Below the pieces are notes generated by a model. That model had not been told where the DNA came from and ran no database searches. It saw only the letters and a program-made list of their open reading frames with translations. From CAYJLC01 sp964370735 (GTDB lineage: Bacteria; Bacillota; Clostridia; Oscillospirales; Butyricicoccaceae), in NCBI GenBank assembly GCA_964370735.1, contig CAYJLC010000023.1, positions 1 through 30,748 of the forward strand: a stretch of 30,748 bases of DNA. The letters run 5' to 3'. Shown here one piece after another: positions 1 through 7,000 of this stretch; within the stretch, counting starts at the first letter, position 1; the number at the start of each line of letters is the position of its first letter. The translations under genes were made by a program, and so were the position numbers.

Positions 1-85
1 TAACAACGTCAACACCGTTTATTACATTAGAAACAGTTGAAATTGCTACATTAGCTTCGCGAGCGACATCTTTTATTGTTACCAT
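1..85 (-). CDS. LacI-family transcriptional regulator, N-terminus only (cut by window edge)
   Basis: Only the first 28 codons lie in the window. They read MVTIKDVAREANVAISTVSN and continue into VINGVDVV, the standard LacI-type helix-turn-helix (TIKDVA..A.VS..TVS.V.NG) that inserts into the DNA major groove. The sugar-binding domain is outside the window. The ATG follows an AGAGGTG ribosome binding site. The gene diverges from the GH3 glycosidase gene at 313, and both carry the same palindrome between promoter and start codon. I infer that the protein represses itself and the glycosidase and is released by a saccharide inducer. The family call is secure; the inducer is unknown. Confidence 0.93.
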   Translation of the reverse strand, partial: MVTIKDVAREANVAISTVSNVINGVDVV

Positions 86-97
86 AATACACCTCTG

Positions 98-109
98 AAA
101 AACGTTTTT
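98..109. promoter_or_regulatory. Putative LacI-family operator, copy 1
   Basis: A perfect 12-bp palindrome, AAAAACGTTTTT, with the central CG typical of LacI/GalR operators. It lies just downstream of the regulator's own -10 (123-128), about +6 to +18 from the expected start of transcription, so a bound repressor would block initiation or early elongation. An identical copy lies at 288-299 in front of the GH3 gene. Confidence 0.65.
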
Positions 110-122
110 AATTTTTATTTAA

Positions 123-151
123 ATTATATCACAAAATTTCAATTATTTCAA
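123..151 (-). promoter_or_regulatory. SigA-type promoter of the LacI-family regulator gene
   Basis: Reading the minus strand, a TTGAAA -35 (146-151) and a perfect TATAAT -10 (123-128) are separated by exactly 17 bp. The promoter points to the LacI gene and leaves a leader of about 30 nt that contains the operator. Confidence 0.75.
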
Positions 152-220
152 CTATTATTCTGTAAAATATAGAATTTTTTAAAATTATATATTTTTTCAT
201 CATTTCATTATATATTTCTA

Positions 221-249
221 TTGACATTTATCCTAATCTATGTTAGTAT
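221..249 (+). promoter_or_regulatory. SigA-type promoter of the GH3 glycosidase gene
   Basis: A perfect TTGACA -35 (221-226), a 17-bp spacer and a TAGTAT -10 (244-249) preceded by TGT, an extended -10. Transcription would begin near 256, leaving a leader of about 55 nt that carries the operator copy at 288-299. Confidence 0.75.
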
Positions 250-287
250 ATCGCTAAGAAATTAATTTTTCTATTTTTTATAAAACA

Positions 288-299
288 AAAAACGTTTTT
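288..299. promoter_or_regulatory. Putative LacI-family operator, copy 2
   Basis: The same AAAAACGTTTTT palindrome as at 98-109, followed in both places by an A. It lies roughly 30 to 45 nt downstream of the predicted transcription start and directly abuts the GGAGG ribosome binding site (302-306) of the GH3 gene. From this position repression would be by roadblock. The two operators are 190 bp apart centre to centre, so looping by a tetramer is possible. Confidence 0.65.
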
Positions 300-312
300 A
301 TGGAGGAAAGAT

Positions 313-3003
313 ATGTATACTCTAGATTATGCAAAATATGCACAAACTGCACGCCAATTGTGTGCCGATTCATGTGTATTACTTAAAAATGATGCGACTT
401 TACCGATATCTAGTGACAAAGTTTTGTCAGTTTTCGGTAGAATCCAAATTGATACTTTTTATTGCGGAACTGGTTCAGGCGGAATGGTTAACTTACCGTA
501 TTTAGTGAACTTAGTTGATGGATTAAACAGTAAATTCACACTTAATGAAGAATTATTAGAACTTTATAAATCATTTATTGAAGAAAATCCATTTGACAAA
601 GGTCAAGGTTGGGCTCAAGAGCCATTTTTTCAAAAAGATTTACCGTTAACTGATGAAATTGTAAAAAATGCACGCGCAAAATCTGACGTGGCTATCTACA
701 TAATCGGCAGATCTGCTGGCGAAGACAAGGATTGTTTAGCAGAAAAAGGTAGCTATTACCTAACCGATATAGAGCTTGAAAATATGCGTAAAATATGCAA
801 ATTTTTCGATAAAACACTTGTTATACTTAATGTTGGTGGCATTTTAGATATGTCTTTTGTAGAAGATATCAACCCTTCGGCTGTGATGTATGCATGGCAT
901 GGTGGCGCTGAAAGTGGCAATGGTTACGCAGATGTAATTTGTGGTGATGTAAATCCATCTGGCTCGCTTCCGAACACAATTTCGAAAACTTTAGACGATA
1001 ATATCACAACGAAAAATTTTGGAAATTTAACTGGAAATTTATACGAAGAAGACATCTATGTTGGTTATAGATACTTCGAAACTTTTGCAAAAGAAAAAGT
1101 TCTATATCCTTTCGGTTTTGGTCTTTCTTATACAGATTTCATCATAGAAAGTTCTAATATTTCTGTTGAAAATGATGCATATATATGCGAAATTACAGTT
1201 AAAAATACAGGTTCTTTATCAGGTAAAAAATCTGTTCAAATTTACGCGAAAGCTCCTCAAGGAAAATTAGGAAAAGCCGAAAAAGTTCTTGTTGGTTTTG
1301 CAAAAACAAATGAAATTGCTCCAAATTGCAGTGAAACAGTAAAAATCACAGTAAATCCTTATGATTTTTCTTCTTATGACGAGGAAAATTCAGAATTTAT
1401 CTTAGAAAATGGTGATTATGAATTCCTTGCAGGCTTCGATGTTAGAAACACATGTTCAATCATTAAATTCACAATCGATAAAAACGTTTCTATATTAAAA
1501 TGCAACGAAGCATTAGCTCCAACTAAACCTTTTAATATCCTAAAACCAGGTGAAAAAGGCGAGGAAATGTACGTTCCTGTTCGCAATAGAAGCTATGCTA
1601 TTTCAGACAGAATTTCTAGCGAACGTGGCGAGATTGTAACCCAAAAAGATTCGAATTTCACTTTTGATGATGTAATTTCAGGTAAAACTTCTGCAAAAGA
1701 ATACTTAAATCAACTTTCAGACCTTGATTTAATCCATATTTCTCGTGGCGAAGGCATGTGTTCACCTAAAGTTACTTCTGGTACTGCTGGATGTATCGGC
1801 GGAGTAACTGAACGTCTAAAATCTACCAAATTACCGATTATTTGCTGTGCAGATGGACCTTCCGGAATTCGTATGGACTCTGGTACTATGGCATTTTCTA
1901 TCCCAAATGGCACTGCTATTGCATCTACATTTGATACGAATTTAGTTGCTAATTTATTTGATTTTCTTGGTATTGAGCTTGTTAAAAACAATATTGATAC
2001 AATATTAGGCCCTGGAATTAATATTCATAGAAACCCACTTTGTGGTAGAAATTTCGAATATTTTTCTGAAGATCCGTTTTTAACTGGAAAAATGGCTGTC
2101 GCTGAACTTTCATCACTTCATAAATATAATGTAACCGGCACAATTAAGCACTTTGTTGCAAATAACCAAGAGGCTAAGCGTCGTGAGGCGGATTCAATCA
2201 TCAGCGAGCGCGCACTTCGTGAGATTTATCTTAAAGCTTTTGAAATGGCTGTAAAAGATGGTGGCGCTTTTTCAATAATGACTGCCTATAATCCTGTAAA
2301 TGGTGTCCAAGCTGCTAGTAATTTTGACTTAAATACTACAATTTTACGCAAAGAGTGGGGATTTGACGGCTTAGTTATGACCGATTGGTGGGCAACTATG
2401 AATTTTGAGGGCGAAAAATCGTCGGAAGAGAATGTTTCTGCAATGATTTTATCTCAAAATGATGTTTACATGGTTAATGCTGATGCGCTTTCAAATAGCA
2501 GAGGTGATAATGCCGAAGAAATGCTTGAAAAAGGCGAATTTACTCGCTATGAGCTACTTAGAAACGCAGAAAATGTTGTAAAAGCTATGCTTAAACTAAT
2601 CTGCTCTAAAGGTGCACCTTCTGTCGAAGTATTAAATGAGCCTGAAAATAAATTCTCAAATGTGCTTAATATCGGCGAATTTGTTGTAGAAGGTGACACT
2701 GTAATCGACTGCACAAATATCGACACGACCAAAGGAACTCACAATAAATTTACGCTTACTTTTAGCGAAAAAGGCAAATATAATCTTACTTTCGACGTGA
2801 AAAGTATCGCTCCAGAAATCGCGCAATTACCACTTACTGTGGCATCTAATGGTGTTAATTTACAAACTATCACCCTTAAAGGCACATCAAGCGTGAAAGA
2901 AGATGTTTTACTTGACGTTTCTGTCAATATTAATTCTTATATCGACCTATTTTTCGGTGAAAGTGGTATGATTTTCAATTCATTAACCGTTAAAAAAATC
3001 TAA
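313..3003 (+). CDS. Glycoside hydrolase family 3 beta-glycosidase, domain-permuted, cytoplasmic
   Basis: An 896-aa GH3 enzyme that hydrolyses terminal beta-linked sugars, most likely beta-glucosides. The usual domain order is swapped. The alpha/beta sandwich comes first (about 15-235, starting with LCADSCVLLKNDATLP), then a fibronectin III-like domain after YPFGFGLSYTD (about 285-385), then the TIM barrel (about 460-780). The barrel carries GPGINIHRNPLCGRNFEYFS, KHF at 612-614 and the nucleophile D691 in VMTDWW. A beta-rich tail of about 100 residues closes the protein. This permuted order is known from ruminal clostridial beta-glucosidases. There is no signal peptide, so it should act on imported oligosaccharides. 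The ATG is set by GGAGG 6 nt upstream. Substrate (beta-glucoside, xyloside or other) cannot be read from sequence. Confidence 0.92.
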   Translation: MYTLDYAKYAQTARQLCADSCVLLKNDATLPISSDKVLSVFGRIQIDTFYCGTGSGGMVNLPYLVNLVDGLNSKFTLNEELLELYKSFIEENPFDKGQGWAQEPFFQKDLPLTDEIVKNARAKSDVAIYIIGRSAGEDKDCLAEKGSYYLTDIELENMRKICKFFDKTLVILNVGGILDMSFVEDINPSAVMYAWHGGAESGNGYADVICGDVNPSGSLPNTISKTLDDNITTKNFGNLTGNLYEEDIYVGYRYFETFAKEKVLYPFGFGLSYTDFIIESSNISVENDAYICEITVKNTGSLSGKKSVQIYAKAPQGKLGKAEKVLVGFAKTNEIAPNCSETVKITVNPYDFSSYDEENSEFILENGDYEFLAGFDVRNTCSIIKFTIDKNVSILKCNEALAPTKPFNILKPGEKGEEMYVPVRNRSYAISDRISSERGEIVTQKDSNFTFDDVISGKTSAKEYLNQLSDLDLIHISRGEGMCSPKVTSGTAGCIGGVTERLKSTKLPIICCADGPSGIRMDSGTMAFSIPNGTAIASTFDTNLVANLFDFLGIELVKNNIDTILGPGINIHRNPLCGRNFEYFSEDPFLTGKMAVAELSSLHKYNVTGTIKHFVANNQEAKRREADSIISERALREIYLKAFEMAVKDGGAFSIMTAYNPVNGVQAASNFDLNTTILRKEWGFDGLVMTDWWATMNFEGEKSSEENVSAMILSQNDVYMVNADALSNSRGDNAEEMLEKGEFTRYELLRNAENVVKAMLKLICSKGAPSVEVLNEPENKFSNVLNIGEFVVEGDTVIDCTNIDTTKGTHNKFTLTFSEKGKYNLTFDVKSIAPEIAQLPLTVASNGVNLQTITLKGTSSVKEDVLLDVSVNINSYIDLFFGESGMIFNSLTVKKI

Positions 3004-3045
3004 TAATTTATATTAAACAAAAAGTATACAAAACAAAATGTTTGT

Positions 3046-3200
3046 CAAGTTTTTTAAAAACTTGCTCTATCCAAACAAGCTGTTTGGTCTCACTCACAAG
3101 TGCGAAACACCCTTTTTCGGTGAAATTTTATTACTTTTTAGGGTGACCATAGGTCGCCCCTACTAATTTCCAGAAAATCCAAGTGTGTGACGAAGTCACA
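3046..3200. repeat. Cluster of intergenic inverted repeats, possible dispersed repeat element
   Basis: Several stem-loops lie close together in non-coding DNA. They are 3046-3064 (9-bp arms, 1-nt loop, CAAGTTTTT/AAAAACTTG), 3071-3087 (CCAAAC/GTTTGG), 3141-3159 (GGGTGACC-ATA-GGTCGCCC, one wobble) and 3186-3200 (TGTGAC-GAA-GTCACA). The 3141-3159 unit, followed by CCTAC, looks like GC-rich palindromic REP-type elements scattered in some clostridial genomes. That resemblance is from memory. Base composition is richer in GC than the surrounding spacers. Only one copy of the element is present in this window. Confidence 0.5.
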
Positions 3201-3227
3201 AAATCAATACATTTATGAAATATACAA

Positions 3228-3261
3228 AAAAGGGGCTTGTCGCATTACGACAGCCCCTTTT
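3228..3261. terminator. Bidirectional intrinsic terminator between GH3 and ppk
   Basis: The arms are AAAAGGGGCT and AGCCCCTTTT extended by GTCG/CGAC, with one bulged T and a short CATTA loop. A-rich sequence on one side and T-rich sequence on the other allow it to end transcription from both convergent genes. It lies 3 bp from the ppk stop codon. Confidence 0.85.
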
Positions 3262-3264
3262 ATT

Positions 3265-5361
3265 TTATTTTCCAAATAATTTTTGAAAAAATGTTTTTTT
3301 CTTTTTTGGTGGTCTTTTTGCATTTAACGCTTGATTCATAAGATATTCTTGACAATTTACATACTCGCCATCGTTACTCGGCTTAATATAATCGCCAGAA
3401 CTCAATAAAATCCTAGCTTTTACATTGTCAAATTCATAAGATTCTAAAATTTTCATTATCTTTTGTTTCACATCTTCGTCGTAAATCGGACACGCAACCT
3501 CAACACGTCGTTCGGTGTTTCTTGTCATAAAATCTGCCGAAGAAATATACATTTTCAGCTCGTCGCCAAATCCAAAGCAATATACTCGCGAATGTTCTAA
3601 AAATCTGCCGACAACACTTATAATCTTAATATTTTCTGTTTCACCAGCAATTCCAGGCAGAATACAGCATATTCCACGAATTATCATATTGATTTTTACG
3701 CCAGCTTTTGATGCTTCTCTGAGTTTATCGATTATTTCAATATCAGTAAGCGAATTTATTTTTATTAAAATTCTGCCGTCATTGCCTTTTTTAATTTCTT
3801 CATCAATAAGCTCTAAAACTTTCGGTTTCAAAGTATATGGCGATGTGACAATTGCCTCGTATCTACCGTCTAAATTACCAAGCCCCATATCTCTAAAAAA
3901 TGCACTCGCATCTCTTCCTATCGTCTGGTTATATGTCATAAGCGATAAATCTGTATAAAGTTCAGCCGTTTTTTCGTTATAATTCCCCGTCGCAACCTGA
4001 GTGATATACTTGATTTCATTTCGCTCTTTTCGTGTGATTAAACAGATTTTCGAATGGACTTTATATCCGTCAAATCCATAATTTATAGTGCAACCTGCCT
4101 CTTCTAAACGTTCGGACCAGTCAATATTATTTTGCTCATCAAACCTCGCACGAAGTTCTATTAAAACGGTTACTTCTTTGCCATTTTCAGCCGCTTTGCA
4201 TAAATATTCTACGAGTTTTGCCTTAGAAGCAAGCCTATAAATCGTAATTTTAATCGCAATTACTGATGGATCTTCCGATGCATCATCGATAAGTTTCACA
4301 AATGGATCCATGCTTTCATACGGATATGATAGTAACAAATCTTTCTTTTGAACTTGCTTTATAAGGCTTTCTTCCATGTCAATCTCGATTGGCATTTGTG
4401 GTGAAAAAGGTGGATAAATATAATCATAACGCTTAGGTTTTGGAATTTTTGATGAAAGTGAAAACGCTTCGCTTAAACTCATCGGTGAACTTGTCACAAA
4501 AATTTGATAATTTTTCAAATGAAGCTTATCTCCAAGGTATTTTACAAAGGAATGACCGATACTATTTGATAGTTCCAGGCGAACAGGCGACAAACGCTTA
4601 CGCTTTTTAAGCATTTGTTTCATCGTGTTTCTAAAATCTGAATCTATGTCAAAAACTTCGTCTTCTAAGTTTATATCAGCATTTCTTGTCACTCTAAGTT
4701 TCACTTTTTCTTTTATTGAATAATTTTCAAAAATAAGGTTTGCAAATTCAAGAATGACATCTTCACATCTGATATACCTAATTCCTGTTTCAATTTCGAA
4801 ATAATAAACTTTTTGCACACTCTGTGGAATTTGAATTAACCCAAAAGTATGCTTTTCCTTGCTATCTAGCATACAACCTATATAGGACATTGTGTTTTGC
4901 AAATTTGGGAATGGATGGTGTGAATCTACAATCTGTGGCGATAAAACAGGTACAATATAATTTAAAAAATAGCGTTTAATCTCCTTTTTTTCATCACCAG
5001 TAAGCTCATCAAATCGCAAAGGAAATATATTTTTCTTTTGTAATTGTGATTTAACATCGGCATAAATGAAATCTTTTTTCTTATACAAAGGCGAAACTGC
5101 TTTATATATATTTTGAACCTGACTTTCTGTCGTAAGCCCAGAACGCTTATCGATTTTATTTTTATCAACATCCATTAAATCAAACAAACTACCTACGCGA
5201 ATCATAAAAAACTCGTCTAAATTCGATGAAAAAATAGAAATAAACTTCAGTTTTTCTATGAGTGGCACTGTTTCGTCCATAGCCTCGCTTAATACACGTT
5301 CGTTAAACTTTAGCCACGAAATTTCCCTGTTTTGTGTAAATCTAATATTTTCATCTAACAT
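3265..5361 (-). CDS. ppk1: Polyphosphate kinase 1
   Basis: A 698-aa PPK1, about the usual family length. It reversibly moves the gamma-phosphate of ATP onto a growing polyphosphate chain through a phosphohistidine. The N-terminal domain opens with NREISWLKFNERVLSEA. The head domain has HHPFPNL. The catalytic phospholipase D-like domains carry H436 in GYKVHSK (the autophosphorylated His; 435 in E. coli) and H590 in RFLEHSR (the second conserved His). The last 15 or so residues are rich in lysine (RPPKKKK), a possible contact for polyphosphate or membrane. It is transcribed alone: own promoter at 5408-5436, GGAGG before the ATG, terminator right after the stop. No ppx exopolyphosphatase gene is adjacent. 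Confidence 0.97.
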   Translation of the reverse strand: MLDENIRFTQNREISWLKFNERVLSEAMDETVPLIEKLKFISIFSSNLDEFFMIRVGSLFDLMDVDKNKIDKRSGLTTESQVQNIYKAVSPLYKKKDFIYADVKSQLQKKNIFPLRFDELTGDEKKEIKRYFLNYIVPVLSPQIVDSHHPFPNLQNTMSYIGCMLDSKEKHTFGLIQIPQSVQKVYYFEIETGIRYIRCEDVILEFANLIFENYSIKEKVKLRVTRNADINLEDEVFDIDSDFRNTMKQMLKKRKRLSPVRLELSNSIGHSFVKYLGDKLHLKNYQIFVTSSPMSLSEAFSLSSKIPKPKRYDYIYPPFSPQMPIEIDMEESLIKQVQKKDLLLSYPYESMDPFVKLIDDASEDPSVIAIKITIYRLASKAKLVEYLCKAAENGKEVTVLIELRARFDEQNNIDWSERLEEAGCTINYGFDGYKVHSKICLITRKERNEIKYITQVATGNYNEKTAELYTDLSLMTYNQTIGRDASAFFRDMGLGNLDGRYEAIVTSPYTLKPKVLELIDEEIKKGNDGRILIKINSLTDIEIIDKLREASKAGVKINMIIRGICCILPGIAGETENIKIISVVGRFLEHSRVYCFGFGDELKMYISSADFMTRNTERRVEVACPIYDEDVKQKIMKILESYEFDNVKARILLSSGDYIKPSNDGEYVNCQEYLMNQALNAKRPPKKKKTFFQKLFGK

Positions 5362-5407
5362 AAAATCTTTTTCCTCCGTAAAACTCGTGTATACTATCTA
5401 TTAAAAT

Positions 5408-5436
5408 ATTATACACAATTTTTTAACATTTTGCAA
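5408..5436 (-). promoter_or_regulatory. SigA-type promoter of ppk1
   Basis: On the minus strand, TTGCAA (5431-5436), 17 bp, then a perfect TATAAT (5408-5413). The leader to the ATG at 5361 would be about 40 nt. The rest of the spacer (5437-5530) is plain AT-rich sequence with no other signal that I can see. Confidence 0.7.
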
Positions 5437-5530
5437 TATGTATTTCTGTTCAAAAATAGTTTAACGTATGAAAGTTAAATCTAAATTAATTATGAGTTAA
5501 TTGTGTGTTTTTTAGCATATAATATAAAAA

Positions 5531-5554
5531 AAGAAGCCGTTTTCACAGCTCCTT
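5531..5554 (-). terminator. Intrinsic terminator of the cysteine-rich protein gene
   Basis: On the minus strand a 9-bp stem (AAGGAGCTG with CGGCTTCTT, two G-U pairs) and a 6-nt loop are followed directly by seven T residues. It begins 9 nt after the stop codon of the gene at 5563. Confidence 0.85.
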
Positions 5555-5562
5555 ATTTGGTA

Positions 5563-6345
5563 TTAACAACCTTTTGGTTTTTTTGTCGTTGGGAAAAACT
5601 GGTCTGTTGGGAAACAGAATGTTTCAAATAAATCACAAGGGTCTTGCGAATGCGAACCTATGCATTCTTTTTGTGGAACGCAAATATCACATTGTGGGAT
5701 GACGATTTGTATATCTCTTTCAAGACGAACTATGCTAAATTGACCTAAAGTGATTAATAATACTTTAGAATCTGTAACAAAAATATCGATTTCATCATCA
5801 AAACAGCCTAAAACGCACGATGGAATATCGAAAATTTCACAGCCGATAGTGATTTTATCACATAATTTTGCATCTAGCACAACAGGGTCGACAGCCTCAA
5901 CAACTGCAACAGGTAAATTTGATGTTTCAGGAATAATTTTGTCATAATCTTTTTCCACATATTGTGAAGAATAGATTTTTGCATAGCCTTCGCTACCAAA
6001 TAAAATTGTGCGTTTTTGATAGAATGCAAGACCATTAAATCTTTGTGGTCTACCAACTCCGCAAAAAGCATCGCCTGTTACACGATAGAAGTATTTAATA
6101 TCGACAGTGTAAAAACCATTATTAAATTGAATAGGTTCTACATCAATAAACGTATAAAGTAACTCTACATGCACAATTTTCACAGTAAGCGCTTTGTTTA
6201 TAATTTCCTGTCCACAAGTTGTTAAGTACACTCTTAAATCTGTTAGGCATTCTTTATCTTTACAAGAATCATAAATTTTTCTTGTATCGATACAAATAGT
6301 TTCCTTTTGAGGGCAATTTTGTGTTTGATTTACATTATTTTGCAT
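5563..6345 (-). CDS. Conserved-looking cysteine-rich protein of unknown function
   Basis: A 260-aa protein that I cannot assign to a named family. An in-frame ATG exists 15 nt earlier (6358-6360), but it is embedded in the ribosome binding site itself (atGGAGGttaatgaaATG). The start at 6345, 8 nt after GGAGG, is therefore the better one. The protein begins MQNNVNQTQNCPQ. It is rich in cysteine, with clusters such as CKDKEC near the N-terminus and CDICVPQKEC and CDLFETFCF near the C-terminus, and the middle looks mostly beta-stranded. It has no signal peptide and no membrane segment. The paired cysteines suggest metal binding or disulfide cross-linking, as in some spore-associated proteins, but that is a guess. 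It is a single-gene unit with its own terminator. Confidence 0.8.
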   Translation of the reverse strand: MQNNVNQTQNCPQKETICIDTRKIYDSCKDKECLTDLRVYLTTCGQEIINKALTVKIVHVELLYTFIDVEPIQFNNGFYTVDIKYFYRVTGDAFCGVGRPQRFNGLAFYQKRTILFGSEGYAKIYSSQYVEKDYDKIIPETSNLPVAVVEAVDPVVLDAKLCDKITIGCEIFDIPSCVLGCFDDEIDIFVTDSKVLLITLGQFSIVRLERDIQIVIPQCDICVPQKECIGSHSQDPCDLFETFCFPTDQFFPTTKKPKGC

Positions 6346-6468
6346 TTCATTAACCTCCATATTATATTTTTTACATTGTACATTAATATAATATGCATAT
6401 TCAGTTTAGAAGTGCCTAAATTTAATAAATACTTTTCCTTTGTGCTAAATTTCTAGCTTTTTACTTAA

Positions 6469-6804
6469 TTATATCTTTTTAACAACGCTAGATTTAAGTT
6501 TCATAGCGCCAAATCCATCGATTTTGCAATCGATATCGTGGTCGTCTTTGCTATCATATACCAGACGAATATTTTTAACTTTTGTGCCGACTTTAAGGTC
6601 GCCTTGTGCACCCTTGACCTTTAATGTTTTAACAATAGTCACTGAATCTCCATCATTTAGCACATTTCCACTAGAATCTTTGATGACATTTGTTTCTTCT
6701 ACAATATTTTTATCCCATTCGTGGTTACACATCGGGCAAATTACAAAATTTCCGTCCTCATAAGTAAAGTCGCAATTACATTTTGGGCAATTTGGTGTTT
6801 CCAT
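6469..6804 (-). CDS. yjdM: YjdM/PhnA family zinc-ribbon protein
   Basis: A 111-aa protein matching the YjdM (formerly PhnA) family along its whole length. The N-terminal zinc ribbon has two knuckles, CPKC (6-9) and CPMC, followed by a WD..I linker. A small beta-barrel follows with DGDSVTIVKTLKVKGA, GTKVKNIRLV and DCKIDGFGAMKLKSSVVKK. Despite the old name, YjdM is not a proven phosphonate-degrading enzyme and its role is unclear; no phosphonate genes are nearby. The start is supported by AAGGAG. I see no convincing terminator downstream, only a weak 4-bp stem. Confidence 0.94.
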   Translation of the reverse strand: METPNCPKCNCDFTYEDGNFVICPMCNHEWDKNIVEETNVIKDSSGNVLNDGDSVTIVKTLKVKGAQGDLKVGTKVKNIRLVYDSKDDHDIDCKIDGFGAMKLKSSVVKKI

Positions 6805-6836
6805 TTCATTCTCCTTATTTCTTTATAATTATTGTA

Positions 6837-6866
6837 AGTATAGCATAATTTGTCGATATTTGTCAA
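6837..6866 (-). promoter_or_regulatory. SigA-type promoter of yjdM
   Basis: On the minus strand, a perfect TTGACA (6861-6866), an 18-bp spacer and TATACT (6837-6842) preceded by TGC, an extended -10. It diverges from the cyclase promoter about 55 bp away. Confidence 0.72.
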
Positions 6867-6920
6867 ATCAAAATGGCCTCATAGTTAGTTACATTATTTT
6901 ACATTTTTTCTAAAAAATTC

Positions 6921-6949
6921 GTGACAATTATTGGATTTTATGGTAGAAT
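6921..6949 (+). promoter_or_regulatory. SigA-type promoter of the diguanylate cyclase gene
   Basis: GTGACA (6921-6926), 17 bp, then TAGAAT (6944-6949) with an upstream TGG extended -10. It leaves a leader of about 45 nt before the ATG at 7001. Confidence 0.65.
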
Positions 6950-7000
6950 AAAATATATAGCTTTAATCAAAAGCCATGCTAGATTTTGGAGGTATCATCA

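Noticed and set aside
96..110. CcpA cre site at the LacI operator
   Set aside because: The TG before the A run is one base too far from the central CG for the cre consensus, and no matching CA is present on the other side. The identical second copy supports a local regulator.
3046..3064. Terminator of the GH3 gene
   Set aside because: The stem is almost all A-T and has no T tract after it; the hairpin at 3228-3261 is a far better terminator.
6346..6360. Longer start (ATG at 6360) for the cysteine-rich protein
   Set aside because: The GGAGG ribosome binding site overlaps this ATG, so it serves the ATG at 6345 instead.
6986..7000. TTG start five codons upstream for the diguanylate cyclase
   Set aside because: GGAGG lies inside these codons, 8 nt before ATG 7001, and nothing resembling a ribosome binding site precedes the TTG.
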